The notes under the pieces: generated by a model
Database searches by the model: none
Told to the model about the DNA's origin: nothing
Seen by the model: only the letters and a program-made list of their open reading frames with translations
Source: Streptomyces sp. WMMC940
GTDB lineage: Bacteria > Actinomycetota > Actinomycetes > Streptomycetales > Streptomycetaceae
Assembly (NCBI RefSeq): GCF_027460265.1
Contig: NZ_JAPZBC010000001.1
Span: forward strand, 4,099,501-4,163,500
Length of the DNA: 64,000 nt
Direction of reading: 5' to 3'
In this document: positions 27,810 through 36,376 of the stretch, in pieces
How the letters are laid out: every line of letters starts with the position of its first letter
How positions within the stretch are numbered: the first letter of the stretch is position 1
Translations under genes and position numbers: made by a program

Positions 27810-27847
27810 CCGGAGGTCCCGGCCGGGACGGCGGACGGGACCTCCGG
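27810..27847. terminator. terminator between convergent M1 peptidase and TerD genes
   Basis: CCGGAGGTCCC and GGGACCTCCGG form a perfect 11-bp stem around a GC-rich 16-base loop, 11 bases from the TerD stop. Confidence 0.75.
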
Positions 27848-27857
27848 GGCGCGTGTG

Positions 27858-28433
27858 TCAGACGTTGACGCCGAAGTCCTGGGCGATGCCGACGAGGCCC
27901 GAGGCGTAACCCTGGCCGACCGCGCGGAACTTCCACTCCGCGCCGTTGCGGTACAGCTCGCCGAAGACCATGGCGGTCTCGGTGGCGGCGTCCTCGCTCA
28001 GGTCGTAGCGGGCGATCTCCGCGCCACCCGCCTGGTTCACGATGCGGATGTAGGCGTTGCGCACCTGGCCGAAGTTCTGGCCGCGGTTCTCGGCGTCGTA
28101 GATGGAGACCGGGAAGACGATCTTGTCCACGTCCGCGGCGAGGCCGGAGAGGTTGACGTTGATCTGCTCGTCGTCGCCGCCGCCCTCGCCGGTGCGGTTG
28201 TCGCCGGTGTGGACGATGGACTGGTCCGGCGTGGACTTGTTGTTGAAGAAGACGAAGTGGCCGTCGGAGACGACCCTTCCGCCGTTGTTGACCGCGATCG
28301 CGGAGGCGTCGAGGTCGAAGTCGGTGCCGGTGGTGGTGCGGACGTCCCAGCCGAGGCCCACCGTGACGGCGGTCAGGCCCGGTGCCTCCTTGGTGAGCGA
28401 GACGTTGCCGCCCTTGGACAGGCTTACAGCCAT
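27858..28433 (-). CDS. TerD-family calcium-binding stress protein
   Basis: A 191-residue TerD protein. [23 protein letters not shown] is the conserved start; [14 protein letters not shown] and [15 protein letters not shown] carry the acidic residues that bind two calcium ions; [17 protein letters not shown] completes the fold. Family members act in tellurite and other envelope stress. Streptomyces have many copies and this one stands alone, so its signal is unknown. AAGGGA precedes the ATG. Confidence 0.95.
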   Translation of the reverse strand: MAVSLSKGGNVSLTKEAPGLTAVTVGLGWDVRTTTGTDFDLDASAIAVNNGGRVVSDGHFVFFNNKSTPDQSIVHTGDNRTGEGGGDDEQINVNLSGLAADVDKIVFPVSIYDAENRGQNFGQVRNAYIRIVNQAGGAEIARYDLSEDAATETAMVFGELYRNGAEWKFRAVGQGYASGLVGIAQDFGVNV

Positions 28434-28590
28434 GGGGAGGTCCCTTTCCTGGTCGAGTGCAGTGCGGTCGGGCTTCGTGCTTCCCGAAGCTACCGTCACC
28501 GTCCATAACGCGGACCGTATGCCACCAGGTTCCCCGCGGTCCGTGAAAAGAAAGTGACGCGGGTCGTCCATGGACGCGACCATGGGACGT

Positions 28591-29016
28591 ATGTCCGGGC
28601 CATATCCCATCCGCGGCTCGGTCTCCCTGCCGGAGGCCGAGCTCATGTGGCGTTTCTCGCGGTCGTCGGGTCCCGGCGGTCAGCACGTCAACACGAGCGA
28701 CTCCCAGGTGGAGCTGCGCTTCGACCTCGCGGCGACGGAGGCACTGCCGGACGTGTGGAAGGAGCGGGCGCTGGAGCGCCTCGCGTCCCGGCTGAACGAC
28801 GGCGTGATCAGCGTCCGGTCGTCGGAACACCGCTCCCAGTGGCGGAACCGGGAGGCGGCTGCGGTCCGTCTGGCGGCGCTCCTCGCGGAGGCCAGTGCTC
28901 CGCCGCCGCGACCGCGGCGGCCCACGAGGATTCCCCGCGGCATCAACGAACGCCGCCTGCGGGAGAAGAAGCGCCGGGGGGAGACCAAACGAGGCCGGAG
29001 CGCCCGCGACTGGTGA
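28591..29016 (+). CDS. arfB: alternative ribosome-rescue factor ArfB (YaeJ-like peptidyl-tRNA hydrolase)
   Basis: A 141-residue single-domain release-factor homologue with GGQ in [20 protein letters not shown] and a Lys/Arg-rich C-terminal tail ([25 protein letters not shown]) that enters the empty mRNA channel of stalled ribosomes. There is no codon-recognition domain, which separates it from RF1/RF2. [20 protein letters not shown] is the usual start in relatives; an ATG seven codons earlier (28570) is also open. It diverges from TerD. Confidence 0.9.
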   Translation: MSGPYPIRGSVSLPEAELMWRFSRSSGPGGQHVNTSDSQVELRFDLAATEALPDVWKERALERLASRLNDGVISVRSSEHRSQWRNREAAAVRLAALLAEASAPPPRPRRPTRIPRGINERRLREKKRRGETKRGRSARDW

Positions 29017-29218
29017 CCGGGGCGAGCCCGTCGCCCGGTTCCGCCCCGGACCGTCTTCGGTCCCGGCCCACCGGAGTTCCCGAGCCCCGTCGCCCGCCGC
29101 CGTACCGGGCCCGCCTTCCGGTCCCGCGCCCGCGGCAGGGGCCCCGCGCCCTGCCCGGGCGCGACCTGCGGCCCCGGCCGGACGGCCTCCGACCCCTGCC
29201 CGCCTGAGCCGCAGCGCG

Positions 29219-29782
29219 TCAGCCCAGGTGCCGGTAGCGCCCCCGGAAGTAGGTCAGGGGACCGCCGTCCGAGCTGGGCAGGCCCGCCTTCAGGACGCGG
29301 CCGATCACGAGGGTGTGGTCGCCGGCCTCGACGCGCTGCTCGGTGCGGCATTCGAGGACCGCCAGCGCCCCGCCGATCAGGGGTGCGCCGCACAACTCCC
29401 CGCGGGCGTACGGGATGTCCTCGAAGAGGAGCCGGTCGCTGATGCGTCCCTTCATCGAGAACCGCCCGGCGATGTGCCGCTGGCTCTCGGACAGCACCGA
29501 CGCGCCCCACGTGGGCTGTTCGGCCAGCAGGTCGTCCATGCGCGAGCCGTTGCGCAGGCTCACGAGGACCAGTGGCGGGTCGAGCGAGACCGACATGAAC
29601 GCCGTCGCGGTCATACCGACGTCCTCGCCGCGCGGCCCGTCCTCGGTCAAGGGCGGTTCGTGCGCCGTGATCAGCACCACTCCGGCGGCAAGCCGGGACA
29701 TCGCGGCACGGAACTCGTCGTCGCTCACCCCCTCAGCATGGAGGATGGTCGCGGAACTCGGGGTGGGACTCGTCTGTGGCAC
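29219..29782 (-). CDS. flavin reductase-like FMN-binding protein
   Basis: A 187-residue split-barrel flavin reductase domain. FRAAMSRLAAGVVLITA, GMTATAFMSVSLDPPLVLVSL (flavin contacts) and GDHTLVIGRVLKAG are the characteristic blocks. It probably supplies reduced FMN/FAD to a monooxygenase, but none is adjacent. The C-terminus GGPLTYFRGRYRHLG is typical. Confidence 0.9.
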   Translation of the reverse strand: MPQTSPTPSSATILHAEGVSDDEFRAAMSRLAAGVVLITAHEPPLTEDGPRGEDVGMTATAFMSVSLDPPLVLVSLRNGSRMDDLLAEQPTWGASVLSESQRHIAGRFSMKGRISDRLLFEDIPYARGELCGAPLIGGALAVLECRTEQRVEAGDHTLVIGRVLKAGLPSSDGGPLTYFRGRYRHLG

Positions 29783-30136
29783 GGTCGAACGCTAACCTCG
29801 TCCCGCGCTGCGGCACATCGGGCCACAGGACCAGCCGGGTCCTAGGACTCCGGGCCGGGGGCACGCCCGGTCGGCCGGCGGCCGGACCCCCGTCCCGCTC
29901 TCCCCGGCGGCTGTCCGGATTTGCGTTCAGGAAGGACGGAAGACCGTAGCGGCGCATGCGATCCCCATCATCATCTGTTGTGACTTGAGTCACAGAGGCC
30001 GGTATTTGTTGACCCTGTGTACCGGGTGGACAGCTCGCTGTGATTCAGTGGCGGGGACACTGCACCGAAAGGGTGCACCAGCGAAGTCGATGAGGAACCT
30101 GGAGTCAGCTGTTCGAGGTCTCGGGGAGAGCGAGCG
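29783..30136. other. cdgB upstream region, 354 bp
   Basis: Non-coding. It contains the perfect palindrome at 29979-29994 (listed separately) and a less GC-rich patch around 29990-30060 that likely holds the cdgB promoter. I cannot assign a -10/-35 pair. Confidence 0.5.
29979..29994. promoter_or_regulatory. palindromic operator upstream of cdgB (Crp- and BldD-like)
   Basis: TGTGACTTGAGTCACA is a perfect inverted repeat. It fits the Crp pattern TGTGA-N6-TCACA (and the Streptomyces form GTG-N6-GNCAC), and also the BldD pattern AGTGA-Nm-TCACC with one mismatch per half. BldD is known to control cdgB in S. coelicolor; which factor binds here is not decidable from sequence. Confidence 0.65.
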
Positions 30137-31846
30137 ATGGAGACCGAGTCGGAGCCGTACGTCCGTCTTGCGACCCTGAGGCAGCTGCATCAGGTCGTGG
30201 CGAACCTCAACACGGCCCGCAGCCTGGCGGACACGCTGCAGACCGTCGCCGACGGCATCGTGGCCGGCCTGGGGTACGAGCTGGCATGCGTCAATCTCGT
30301 ACGCCCTGACGGGGATCTCGTCGTCGCCGCCTTCGCCGGGAACACCGCGGCGGAGGCCCTGATCACCGGGCGCGTCGGCTCCCGGACCTCCTGGGAGCGC
30401 CGGCTCGGCATGGGTGAGGCCTGGGGCGAGTTGCGCTTCATACCCCACACCGAGGGCTGGGTGCTGCTGGAGGACGACGTTCCGCAGTGGTACACGGAAG
30501 GGCCCGAGCCGCGCTTCGAGGGCGAGTGGCACCCCCAGGACCGGCTCTACGCGCCGATGTACGCCTCGGGCGGCGGACGTGAACTGCTCGGCGTCATCTC
30601 GGTCGACAAGCCCCGCAACGGACGCCGTCCGGGCGCATGGGGTCAGGAAGCGCTCCAGATGTACGCGTCACAGTCGGCGATTGCGATAAGCAACGCCCGG
30701 CTCCGAGCAAACATGCAACGCGCGTTGGTCCGTCTGGAGCGCGAACAGCAGGCCCTGCGCGCCAGCGAGGAGTCGTTCCGGCAGGCGTTCGAGTACGCGC
30801 CGAGCGGCATGGCCATCGCGGAGATGGGCGGCGACCAGCACGGCCGGCTGCTCCGCGCCAACGACGCCCTCTGCCGGCTGCTCGGCCGTCCGGCGTCGGC
30901 GATGCGCCGCTACTCCTTCGCCGATCTCGTCCACCCCGAGGACATCGGTACCCTGCTGCGGACCTCCGCCGAGGGAGGCCGCGCCGAACTGCGCCTCGGC
31001 CGGCGCGACGGCACGTACGTCTGGGTGTCGCTGCGCAACTCCGTCGTCGCCGACACCGCCGACGGCCCCCGCTTCCTGCTCACGCACGTCGAGGACATCG
31101 AGGAGCGCAAGCGGCACGAGCTCCACCTCGCGCACCGGGCCAGCCACGACGCGCTGACCGGCCTGCCCAACAACGCCGAGCTGCGCGCCCGGCTCAGCGC
31201 CCGGCTGTGCGAGCGGCCCCAGGGGGTGCGACAGGAGGCCGGCCGGACCCTGGACGTGCCGGACTACCCGTACGGCGACTACGCGGACGGGGGCTACGGC
31301 GAGAACGGCTACGCGGGTGGATACGGCGAGGGCGACGCCGACGGCGCCTTCCGCGGCGACGGATTCGACTTCGACGGGCCCGGCATCCCCTACGACCATC
31401 ATGTGCACGCCGTCGCTCCCGCCGGGGACGGTGAGACCGACGACGGCACGAAGGGCCTCGCCGTGCTCTTCTGCGACCTGGACGGCTTCAAGTCGATCAA
31501 CGACCGTTTCGGGCACAACACCGGCGACGCCGTCCTGATCGAGGTCGCGCGCAGGCTCACCACCGGTGTGCGGGACGGGGACACCGTCGCCCGGCTCGGA
31601 GGTGACGAATTCGTCGTCCTCGCCGACGGCCTCGGCGCCGCCGACGCCGCCGACCTGGCCGTTCGCCTGCGGAACGCGATCATTCCGCCGATCCGGGTGG
31701 ACGGGAGGGCGGTCCGGGTCGGGGCGAGCTTCGGGATCGGTTGGGCGGTCTGCGGCATGTCCGTCGAGGAGGTGCTGCAGTCCGCCGACCAGCGGATGTA
31801 CATCGAGAAGCGGTCCCGGGCCAAGGTCCACAGACGCGCCGGATAG
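30137..31846 (+). CDS. cdgB: GAF-PAS-GGDEF diguanylate cyclase (CdgB-like)
   Basis: Soluble 569-residue enzyme making cyclic-di-GMP, which controls development through BldD. GAF domain about 18-185, PAS/PAC about 205-325, GGDEF about 335-565. GGDEF is intact at 488-492, and an inhibitory RxxD site (RDGD, 479-482) lies exactly five residues before it, so product feedback is expected. Between DALTGLPNNAEL and the strand LAVLFCDLDGFK sits an insert of about 65 residues (372-436) rich in Tyr, Gly and Asp. The domain order and neighbours match S. coelicolor CdgB. No EAL domain. Confidence 0.93.
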   Translation: METESEPYVRLATLRQLHQVVANLNTARSLADTLQTVADGIVAGLGYELACVNLVRPDGDLVVAAFAGNTAAEALITGRVGSRTSWERRLGMGEAWGELRFIPHTEGWVLLEDDVPQWYTEGPEPRFEGEWHPQDRLYAPMYASGGGRELLGVISVDKPRNGRRPGAWGQEALQMYASQSAIAISNARLRANMQRALVRLEREQQALRASEESFRQAFEYAPSGMAIAEMGGDQHGRLLRANDALCRLLGRPASAMRRYSFADLVHPEDIGTLLRTSAEGGRAELRLGRRDGTYVWVSLRNSVVADTADGPRFLLTHVEDIEERKRHELHLAHRASHDALTGLPNNAELRARLSARLCERPQGVRQEAGRTLDVPDYPYGDYADGGYGENGYAGGYGEGDADGAFRGDGFDFDGPGIPYDHHVHAVAPAGDGETDDGTKGLAVLFCDLDGFKSINDRFGHNTGDAVLIEVARRLTTGVRDGDTVARLGGDEFVVLADGLGAADAADLAVRLRNAIIPPIRVDGRAVRVGASFGIGWAVCGMSVEEVLQSADQRMYIEKRSRAKVHRRAG

Positions 31847-31980
31847 GGGTCCCCGCACGCGTCGGACCACAAAAGCGGGGGAACCGGCCGGGCCCCCGGC
31901 GCCGTCCTTGGAGTAGCTCAGACGGGGTAGGCTCGGCCGGTCGGCGACGGCTGGCGAGCAAGGATAGGAGTGACCCAGGG

Positions 31981-32949
31981 ATGACGGCCGGGAACAACGG
32001 CGCGAGCAAGCCCGAGGACGACGATCCGTTCGGCTACCTGTACGCGGACGGGCAGCAGGCGGGCTCCTCAACTCCCCGCCAGGGCGGCTACGGCTACCCC
32101 GGTCCGGCCGCCCAGCCCGGTGTGCCCAGGACGTCGTACAACCAGGTCAGAACGGTCGGCGAGCGCCAGTACGGGCAGCAGCAGGCCGGGCAGCAGTACG
32201 GCCAGGTCCCGCACCAGCCGCAGTACGGCCAGCAGCCCAGCCCCCAGTACGCGGCGCCGGAGACCTACCCCGGCGGTGCCCCGACCCGCCAGGTCCCGAT
32301 GCCCTCGGACGGCGGAGGCGGCCGGAGCCGCGGGCCGAACACCAGGGGCCTGCTCATCGGCGCGGTCGCGGTGGTGGCCGTGGTGGTGATCGGCATCGGC
32401 GCCGCCCTGTGGACCAGCGGCGGCGACGAGAAGGACGACCCGCGGGCCAACCCGGGCAACACCGCGCCCGCCGACGAGGTGGGACCGAGCGACGAGCCGT
32501 CCAAGGACTCCGAGGAACAGCCGGCCGAGCTGCCGAAACAGGACGCCGCGACGCTCAGGCTCGGCCCGCCCGCGGCGCTCGCCAAGGACATCAAGGGGGC
32601 GAAGGGCGCCGACGGTGCCTACGTGATGTTCAACGGTCCGGGCGGTTCGGCCAGCTGGTCGGTGGACATCCCCTCCGACGGCGCGTACACGCTTTTCATC
32701 ACCTACAGCGTCCCGGGCAAGGATGCGAAGACCTCGCTCACGATCAACGACGGGCAGCCCCGTTCGATCAACATGTCGAACTTCGCGCAGGCCAAGGAGG
32801 GCGACTGGGAGAAGGGCTGGACCCGCACCTACGCCTACGTCAACCTCAAGAAGGGTGCGAACACCCTCAAGATCTCCTGCGAGCAGGGCGATCAGTGTGA
32901 GGCGCTTCTCGACCAGGTGTCCCTCAAGCAGGGACAGGTCCGGAGCTGA
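31981..32949 (+). CDS. membrane-anchored carbohydrate-binding-module protein
   Basis: A 322-residue protein. Residues 1-115 are a Gln/Tyr/Pro/Gly-rich cytoplasmic tail with repeated QYGQ units; one membrane helix (LLIGAVAVVAVVVIGIGAALW) is near 120-142; a Pro/Asp/Glu linker follows; residues 185-322 form a CBM35/CBM6-like beta-sandwich (YVMFNGPGGSASWSVDIPSDGAYTLFITYSV, ending LLDQVSL). It probably displays a sugar-binding domain outside the membrane. No catalytic domain is seen. It lies next to cdgB but 134 bp apart. Confidence 0.8.
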   Translation: MTAGNNGASKPEDDDPFGYLYADGQQAGSSTPRQGGYGYPGPAAQPGVPRTSYNQVRTVGERQYGQQQAGQQYGQVPHQPQYGQQPSPQYAAPETYPGGAPTRQVPMPSDGGGGRSRGPNTRGLLIGAVAVVAVVVIGIGAALWTSGGDEKDDPRANPGNTAPADEVGPSDEPSKDSEEQPAELPKQDAATLRLGPPAALAKDIKGAKGADGAYVMFNGPGGSASWSVDIPSDGAYTLFITYSVPGKDAKTSLTINDGQPRSINMSNFAQAKEGDWEKGWTRTYAYVNLKKGANTLKISCEQGDQCEALLDQVSLKQGQVRS

Positions 32950-33084
32950 CGGCACCGACTCGGGGCTTACGAATGACTGTGACGCCTCCCCAGCCGCCGG
33001 TGGTGTTGCACTTCGCGTACGCCGTCGTGAGCTCCGCCTGGGCGGCGGTCGGCGTGCCGACCGTGATCGCCAATGCCGTGCCGG

Positions 33085-34011
33085 TCACGCCGCCGGGGCG
33101 TGCTCCGTCACCGTGATCCGGGGGAGCAGGTCCTCGTAGGAGGCGCGGTCGAAGTCCCCGGCCGTGGGGGCGAGGACGGTGGCCGTGGCGAGCGCCACCG
33201 CGCGGGCGAGGCGGTCCGGCCAGGGGAGGGCCTCCACGAGGCCCGAGAGCAGCCCGGCCACGGCCGAGTCGCCGGCGCCGGTGGGGTTGCCGAGGACCTT
33301 CCCGGGCGGGGCGGCCTGCCAGATGCCCTCCGGCGTGGCGGCGAGGATGCCGTCGGGGCCCAGGGAGGAGACCACGGTGCGGGCGCCGCGGCGGCGGGCG
33401 GCGTGCGTGGCGCGCAGCGGCTCGCGGGAACCGGTGAGCTGGGCCAGCTCGTGGGCGTTGGGCTTGACCAGGTCGGGGCGGGCCGCGATGCCGCGGCGCA
33501 GCGGTTCGCCGCTGGTGTCCAGCAGGGCCGGGACCCCGGCCGCACGGGCCCGGCGGACCAGCTCGGCATAGGCTCCGACGTGGATGCCCGGCGGGAGGCT
33601 GCCGCACAGCGCGACCGCTTGGGCCTTGCGCAGCAGCGAGTCGTACGTGGTGAGGAGCGCGGCCCACTCCTCGGGCGTGACCGTCGGGCCGGGTTCGTTG
33701 AACTGGGTGGTGTCGCCGGTCGAGGCGTCGACCACGGCGAGCGTGCGCCGGGTGTTCCCGGCGACCGGCACAAGCGCGTCGCGCACGGGGAGCCCGGCCA
33801 GCCGATCGCGCAGGGTCTCGCCGTTGGGGCCGCCGGCGAAACCGGTGACGACCGCCTCGTGGCCGAGCGCGGCCAGCACCCGGGCGACGTTCAGCCCCTT
33901 GCCGCCCGGGCGTTCGTCGACCTCGGAGACCCGGTGGGAGCCGTGCGGCACGAGGGAGGGAACGCGGTACGTCAGATCGAGGGCGGTGTTCAGCGTGACC
34001 GTGAGGATCAC
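33085..34011 (-). CDS. PfkB-family sugar kinase (1-phosphofructokinase/tagatose-6P kinase type)
   Basis: A 308-residue ribokinase-fold enzyme. It starts VILTVTLNTALDLTY, the 1-phosphofructokinase-type N-terminus, with GGKGLNVARVL (substrate/ATP motif) and NPTGAGDSAVAGLLSG (catalytic Asp and anion hole). AGGGGG lies 8 bases before the GTG. It is downstream of nagA on the same strand, so it may phosphorylate a sugar phosphate of the amino-sugar or fructose route; the exact substrate is inferred only as a phosphosugar. Confidence 0.85.
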   Translation of the reverse strand: MILTVTLNTALDLTYRVPSLVPHGSHRVSEVDERPGGKGLNVARVLAALGHEAVVTGFAGGPNGETLRDRLAGLPVRDALVPVAGNTRRTLAVVDASTGDTTQFNEPGPTVTPEEWAALLTTYDSLLRKAQAVALCGSLPPGIHVGAYAELVRRARAAGVPALLDTSGEPLRRGIAARPDLVKPNAHELAQLTGSREPLRATHAARRRGARTVVSSLGPDGILAATPEGIWQAAPPGKVLGNPTGAGDSAVAGLLSGLVEALPWPDRLARAVALATATVLAPTAGDFDRASYEDLLPRITVTEHAPAA

Positions 34012-34130
34012 CGTGACACCCCCTGAGCATGCGTGCGCCTTCGCCGGACGGGTTCTGATCATGCCAAAAACCGGGCGGTTGGCCCAGTCCCCCGTACGCC
34101 GACCGCCTCCGACCCGCCGCGCTCCGGCCG

Positions 34131-35267
34131 TTATGGCTCGACCACCCACGCGCCCTTGCGCATCACGCCCTTGAGCATGAAGTCGGCGTCCAGCACCACG
34201 AGATCGGCGTCCTTGCCGGGCTCGATCGACCCCACCCTGTCGTGGACGCCCAGCAGCCGGGCCGGGTTCGCGGAGATCGCCCGGACGACGTCCTCGACGG
34301 ACAGCCCGTCGACGGTCGCGGCCCGGCGGAACGCGGTGTCGAGGGTGAGGGTGGAGCCTGCGATCGAGCCGCCCTCCACGAGCCGGGCGACGCCCTCCTT
34401 GACCTCGACCTCCAGCGGCCCGAGGTGGTAGACGCCGTCGCCGAAGCCCGCCGCGTCCATCGCGTCCGTGATGAAAGCGACCCGCGCGGCGCCCGCCCGG
34501 TGGAAGGCCAGCTCCAGGGCCGCCGGGTGCAGATGCGTACCGTCGTTGATCAGCTCGACGGTGACCCGCTCGTCCTCCAGCAGCGCGGCGATCGGCCCGG
34601 GTGCCCGGTGGCCGAGGGCGGGCATGGCGTTGAAGAGGTGCGTGGCGACCGTGGCGCCCGCGTCGATCGCCGCGACGGTCTGCTCGTAGGTGGCGTCGGT
34701 GTGCCCGATCGCGGCGATCACGCCGTGCTCAGCGAGCAGCCGTACGGACGCGATCCCGCCGGGCAGTTCGGTGGCGAGGGTCACCATCCGCGCGGTGCCG
34801 CGGGCGGCGTCGAGCAGCTTGCGCACCTCCGCCGGGTCGGGGTCGCGCAGCAGTTCCCCGCTGTGGGCGCCCTTGCGGCAGGGCGAGATGAACGGGCCCT
34901 CGAAGTGGATGCCGGCCAGGTCGCCCTGTTCCACCAGCTCCGAGAGGAACCCGGCGCGGCGGGTCAGGAAGTCCATGTCGCCGGTCACGGTGGAGGCGAC
35001 CATCGTCGTGGTGCCGTGCTCGTGGTGGGTGCGTACGCCGGTGAGCACGTCCTCGGCCGACCCGGAGGTGAACGAGGCCCCTCCGCCCCCGTGGTTGTGC
35101 ATGTCCACGAAGCCGGGGACCAGCCAGTGGCCGGACAGGTCGACGCAGGGGGCGTCGGTGGGGGCGTTCCCGGAGATCCGGGTCCCCTCGACGGTCACCC
35201 GCCCGTTCTCGACGACCCCGGTGGGCAGCACCACCCGGGCGCCCGTGAGAACCATCCGGTCGGCCAT
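34131..35267 (-). CDS. nagA: N-acetylglucosamine-6-phosphate deacetylase
   Basis: Amidohydrolase of 378 residues that removes acetate from GlcNAc-6P. The metal site is DMHNHGGGG near 56, HFEGPFISPCRKGAHSG (Glu ligand), GHTDAT and THLFNAM (His ligands), with catalytic Asp in ITDAMDAAG. Its ATG overlaps the upstream ROK kinase stop by one base (TGATG), so the two are co-translated. Both are probably under DasR through the dre-like site ahead of the kinase. Confidence 0.96.
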   Translation of the reverse strand: MADRMVLTGARVVLPTGVVENGRVTVEGTRISGNAPTDAPCVDLSGHWLVPGFVDMHNHGGGGASFTSGSAEDVLTGVRTHHEHGTTTMVASTVTGDMDFLTRRAGFLSELVEQGDLAGIHFEGPFISPCRKGAHSGELLRDPDPAEVRKLLDAARGTARMVTLATELPGGIASVRLLAEHGVIAAIGHTDATYEQTVAAIDAGATVATHLFNAMPALGHRAPGPIAALLEDERVTVELINDGTHLHPAALELAFHRAGAARVAFITDAMDAAGFGDGVYHLGPLEVEVKEGVARLVEGGSIAGSTLTLDTAFRRAATVDGLSVEDVVRAISANPARLLGVHDRVGSIEPGKDADLVVLDADFMLKGVMRKGAWVVEP

Positions 35268-36217
35268 CAGCCGGTTACCTCCGTGGTGAGTGTGTCGGGC
35301 GTGTCGAGCTGGTCCCAGGCGAGGAGCGCGGCGCCGAGGCAGCCGGCGGTGTCCCCGAGGGCCGCCGGGACGATCTCGGGCAGCTTCTGGAAGGTGACGC
35401 GTGCCTCCACCGCGGTCCGCAGTGGTGTGAACAAGGTTTCTCCCGCCTCCGCCAGCCCGCCACCGACGATCAGCGTCCGGGGGTCCAGCAGCGTGAGGGC
35501 GGTGACCAGGCCGTCGGCGAGGGCGTCGACCGCCTGCTGCCACACCTGTGCCGCGGCCCCGTCCCCGGAGGCGACGGCCTGGGCGCAGTCGGCCGCGTCG
35601 GCCTCCGGGTCGCCGCTCGCAGCCGCCCACGCGCGGGACACGGCCGAGGCGGAGGCCAGTGTCTCCAGACAACCGCGCCGGCCGCAGCCGCACTCCGGGC
35701 CACCGGGCCGGACGACGATGTGGCCGATCTCGCCGGCGCAGCCGTGCGCGCCCTCCTCGATCGCGCCGCCGATGCCGATGGCCCCGGCGATGCCCGTGCC
35801 GAGCGGGACGAACAGGAAGCGATCCGTGCCGCGGCCCGCCCCGAGGCGGCCCTCCGCGAGCCCGCCGGTGCGGACGTCGTGGCCGAGGGCGACGGGTACC
35901 CCGCCGAGCCGTTCGCGGAGCAGCGCGCGCAGGGGGACGTCGCGCCAGCCGAGGTTGGCCGCGTAGACGGCGACGCCGTTCGGGGTGTCGACGATGCCGG
36001 GCACCGCGACACCGGCTGCCACGGCGCTTCGGCCGTACCGCTCCTCGCCGTGGGCGCGCAGCTCCGCGGCGAAGCCGAGGGCGGCCTCGACGACGGCCTC
36101 GGGCCCGCGCTCCCTGCCGGTCGCCCGGCGTGCCTCGTACAGCAGCGTGCCGTCCGCCCCGACGAGGGCGGCCTTCATCCCGGTGCCGCCCACATCGAGG
36201 GCGATGACGTGTCTCAC
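35267..36217 (-). CDS. ROK-family sugar kinase, probable GlcNAc kinase
   Basis: A 316-residue ASKHA kinase. IALDVGGTGMKAALV is the phosphate-1 loop; GHIVVRPGGPECGCGRRGCLE is the ROK zinc-binding signature (His and three Cys). It lacks a DNA-binding N-terminus, so it is a kinase and not a NagC-type repressor. Coupling to nagA suggests it makes GlcNAc-6P from free GlcNAc (NagK role); glucokinase activity cannot be excluded. Starts at GTG. Confidence 0.88.
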   Translation of the reverse strand: MRHVIALDVGGTGMKAALVGADGTLLYEARRATGRERGPEAVVEAALGFAAELRAHGEERYGRSAVAAGVAVPGIVDTPNGVAVYAANLGWRDVPLRALLRERLGGVPVALGHDVRTGGLAEGRLGAGRGTDRFLFVPLGTGIAGAIGIGGAIEEGAHGCAGEIGHIVVRPGGPECGCGRRGCLETLASASAVSRAWAAASGDPEADAADCAQAVASGDGAAAQVWQQAVDALADGLVTALTLLDPRTLIVGGGLAEAGETLFTPLRTAVEARVTFQKLPEIVPAALGDTAGCLGAALLAWDQLDTPDTLTTEVTG

Positions 36218-36244
36218 GCGTACAGTCTCGCGCGTCGGACCAGA

Positions 36245-36260
36245 AAAGGTCTAGTCCACT
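36245..36260. promoter_or_regulatory. dre-like DasR operator, ROK-nagA side
   Basis: AAAGGTCTAGTCCACT matches 13 of 16 consensus positions and lies 28 bases before the kinase start. Confidence 0.75.
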
Positions 36261-36321
36261 ACTCGGATTGTTGCGCGTGCATACAAAGCGGTGACCGGTC
36301 CCGTTTCGCAATCGTCCGCAG

Positions 36322-36337
36322 TGTGGTGTAGACCTCT
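36322..36337. promoter_or_regulatory. dre-like DasR operator, sugar-binding-protein side
   Basis: TGTGGTGTAGACCTCT matches 12 of 16 consensus positions and lies 40 bases before the binding-protein GTG. Together with the site at 36245 it brackets the divergent promoter region. Confidence 0.65.
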
Positions 36338-36376
36338 ACCTCCAAGGATCAAGCACAACTAGGTGGGGAACACAGC

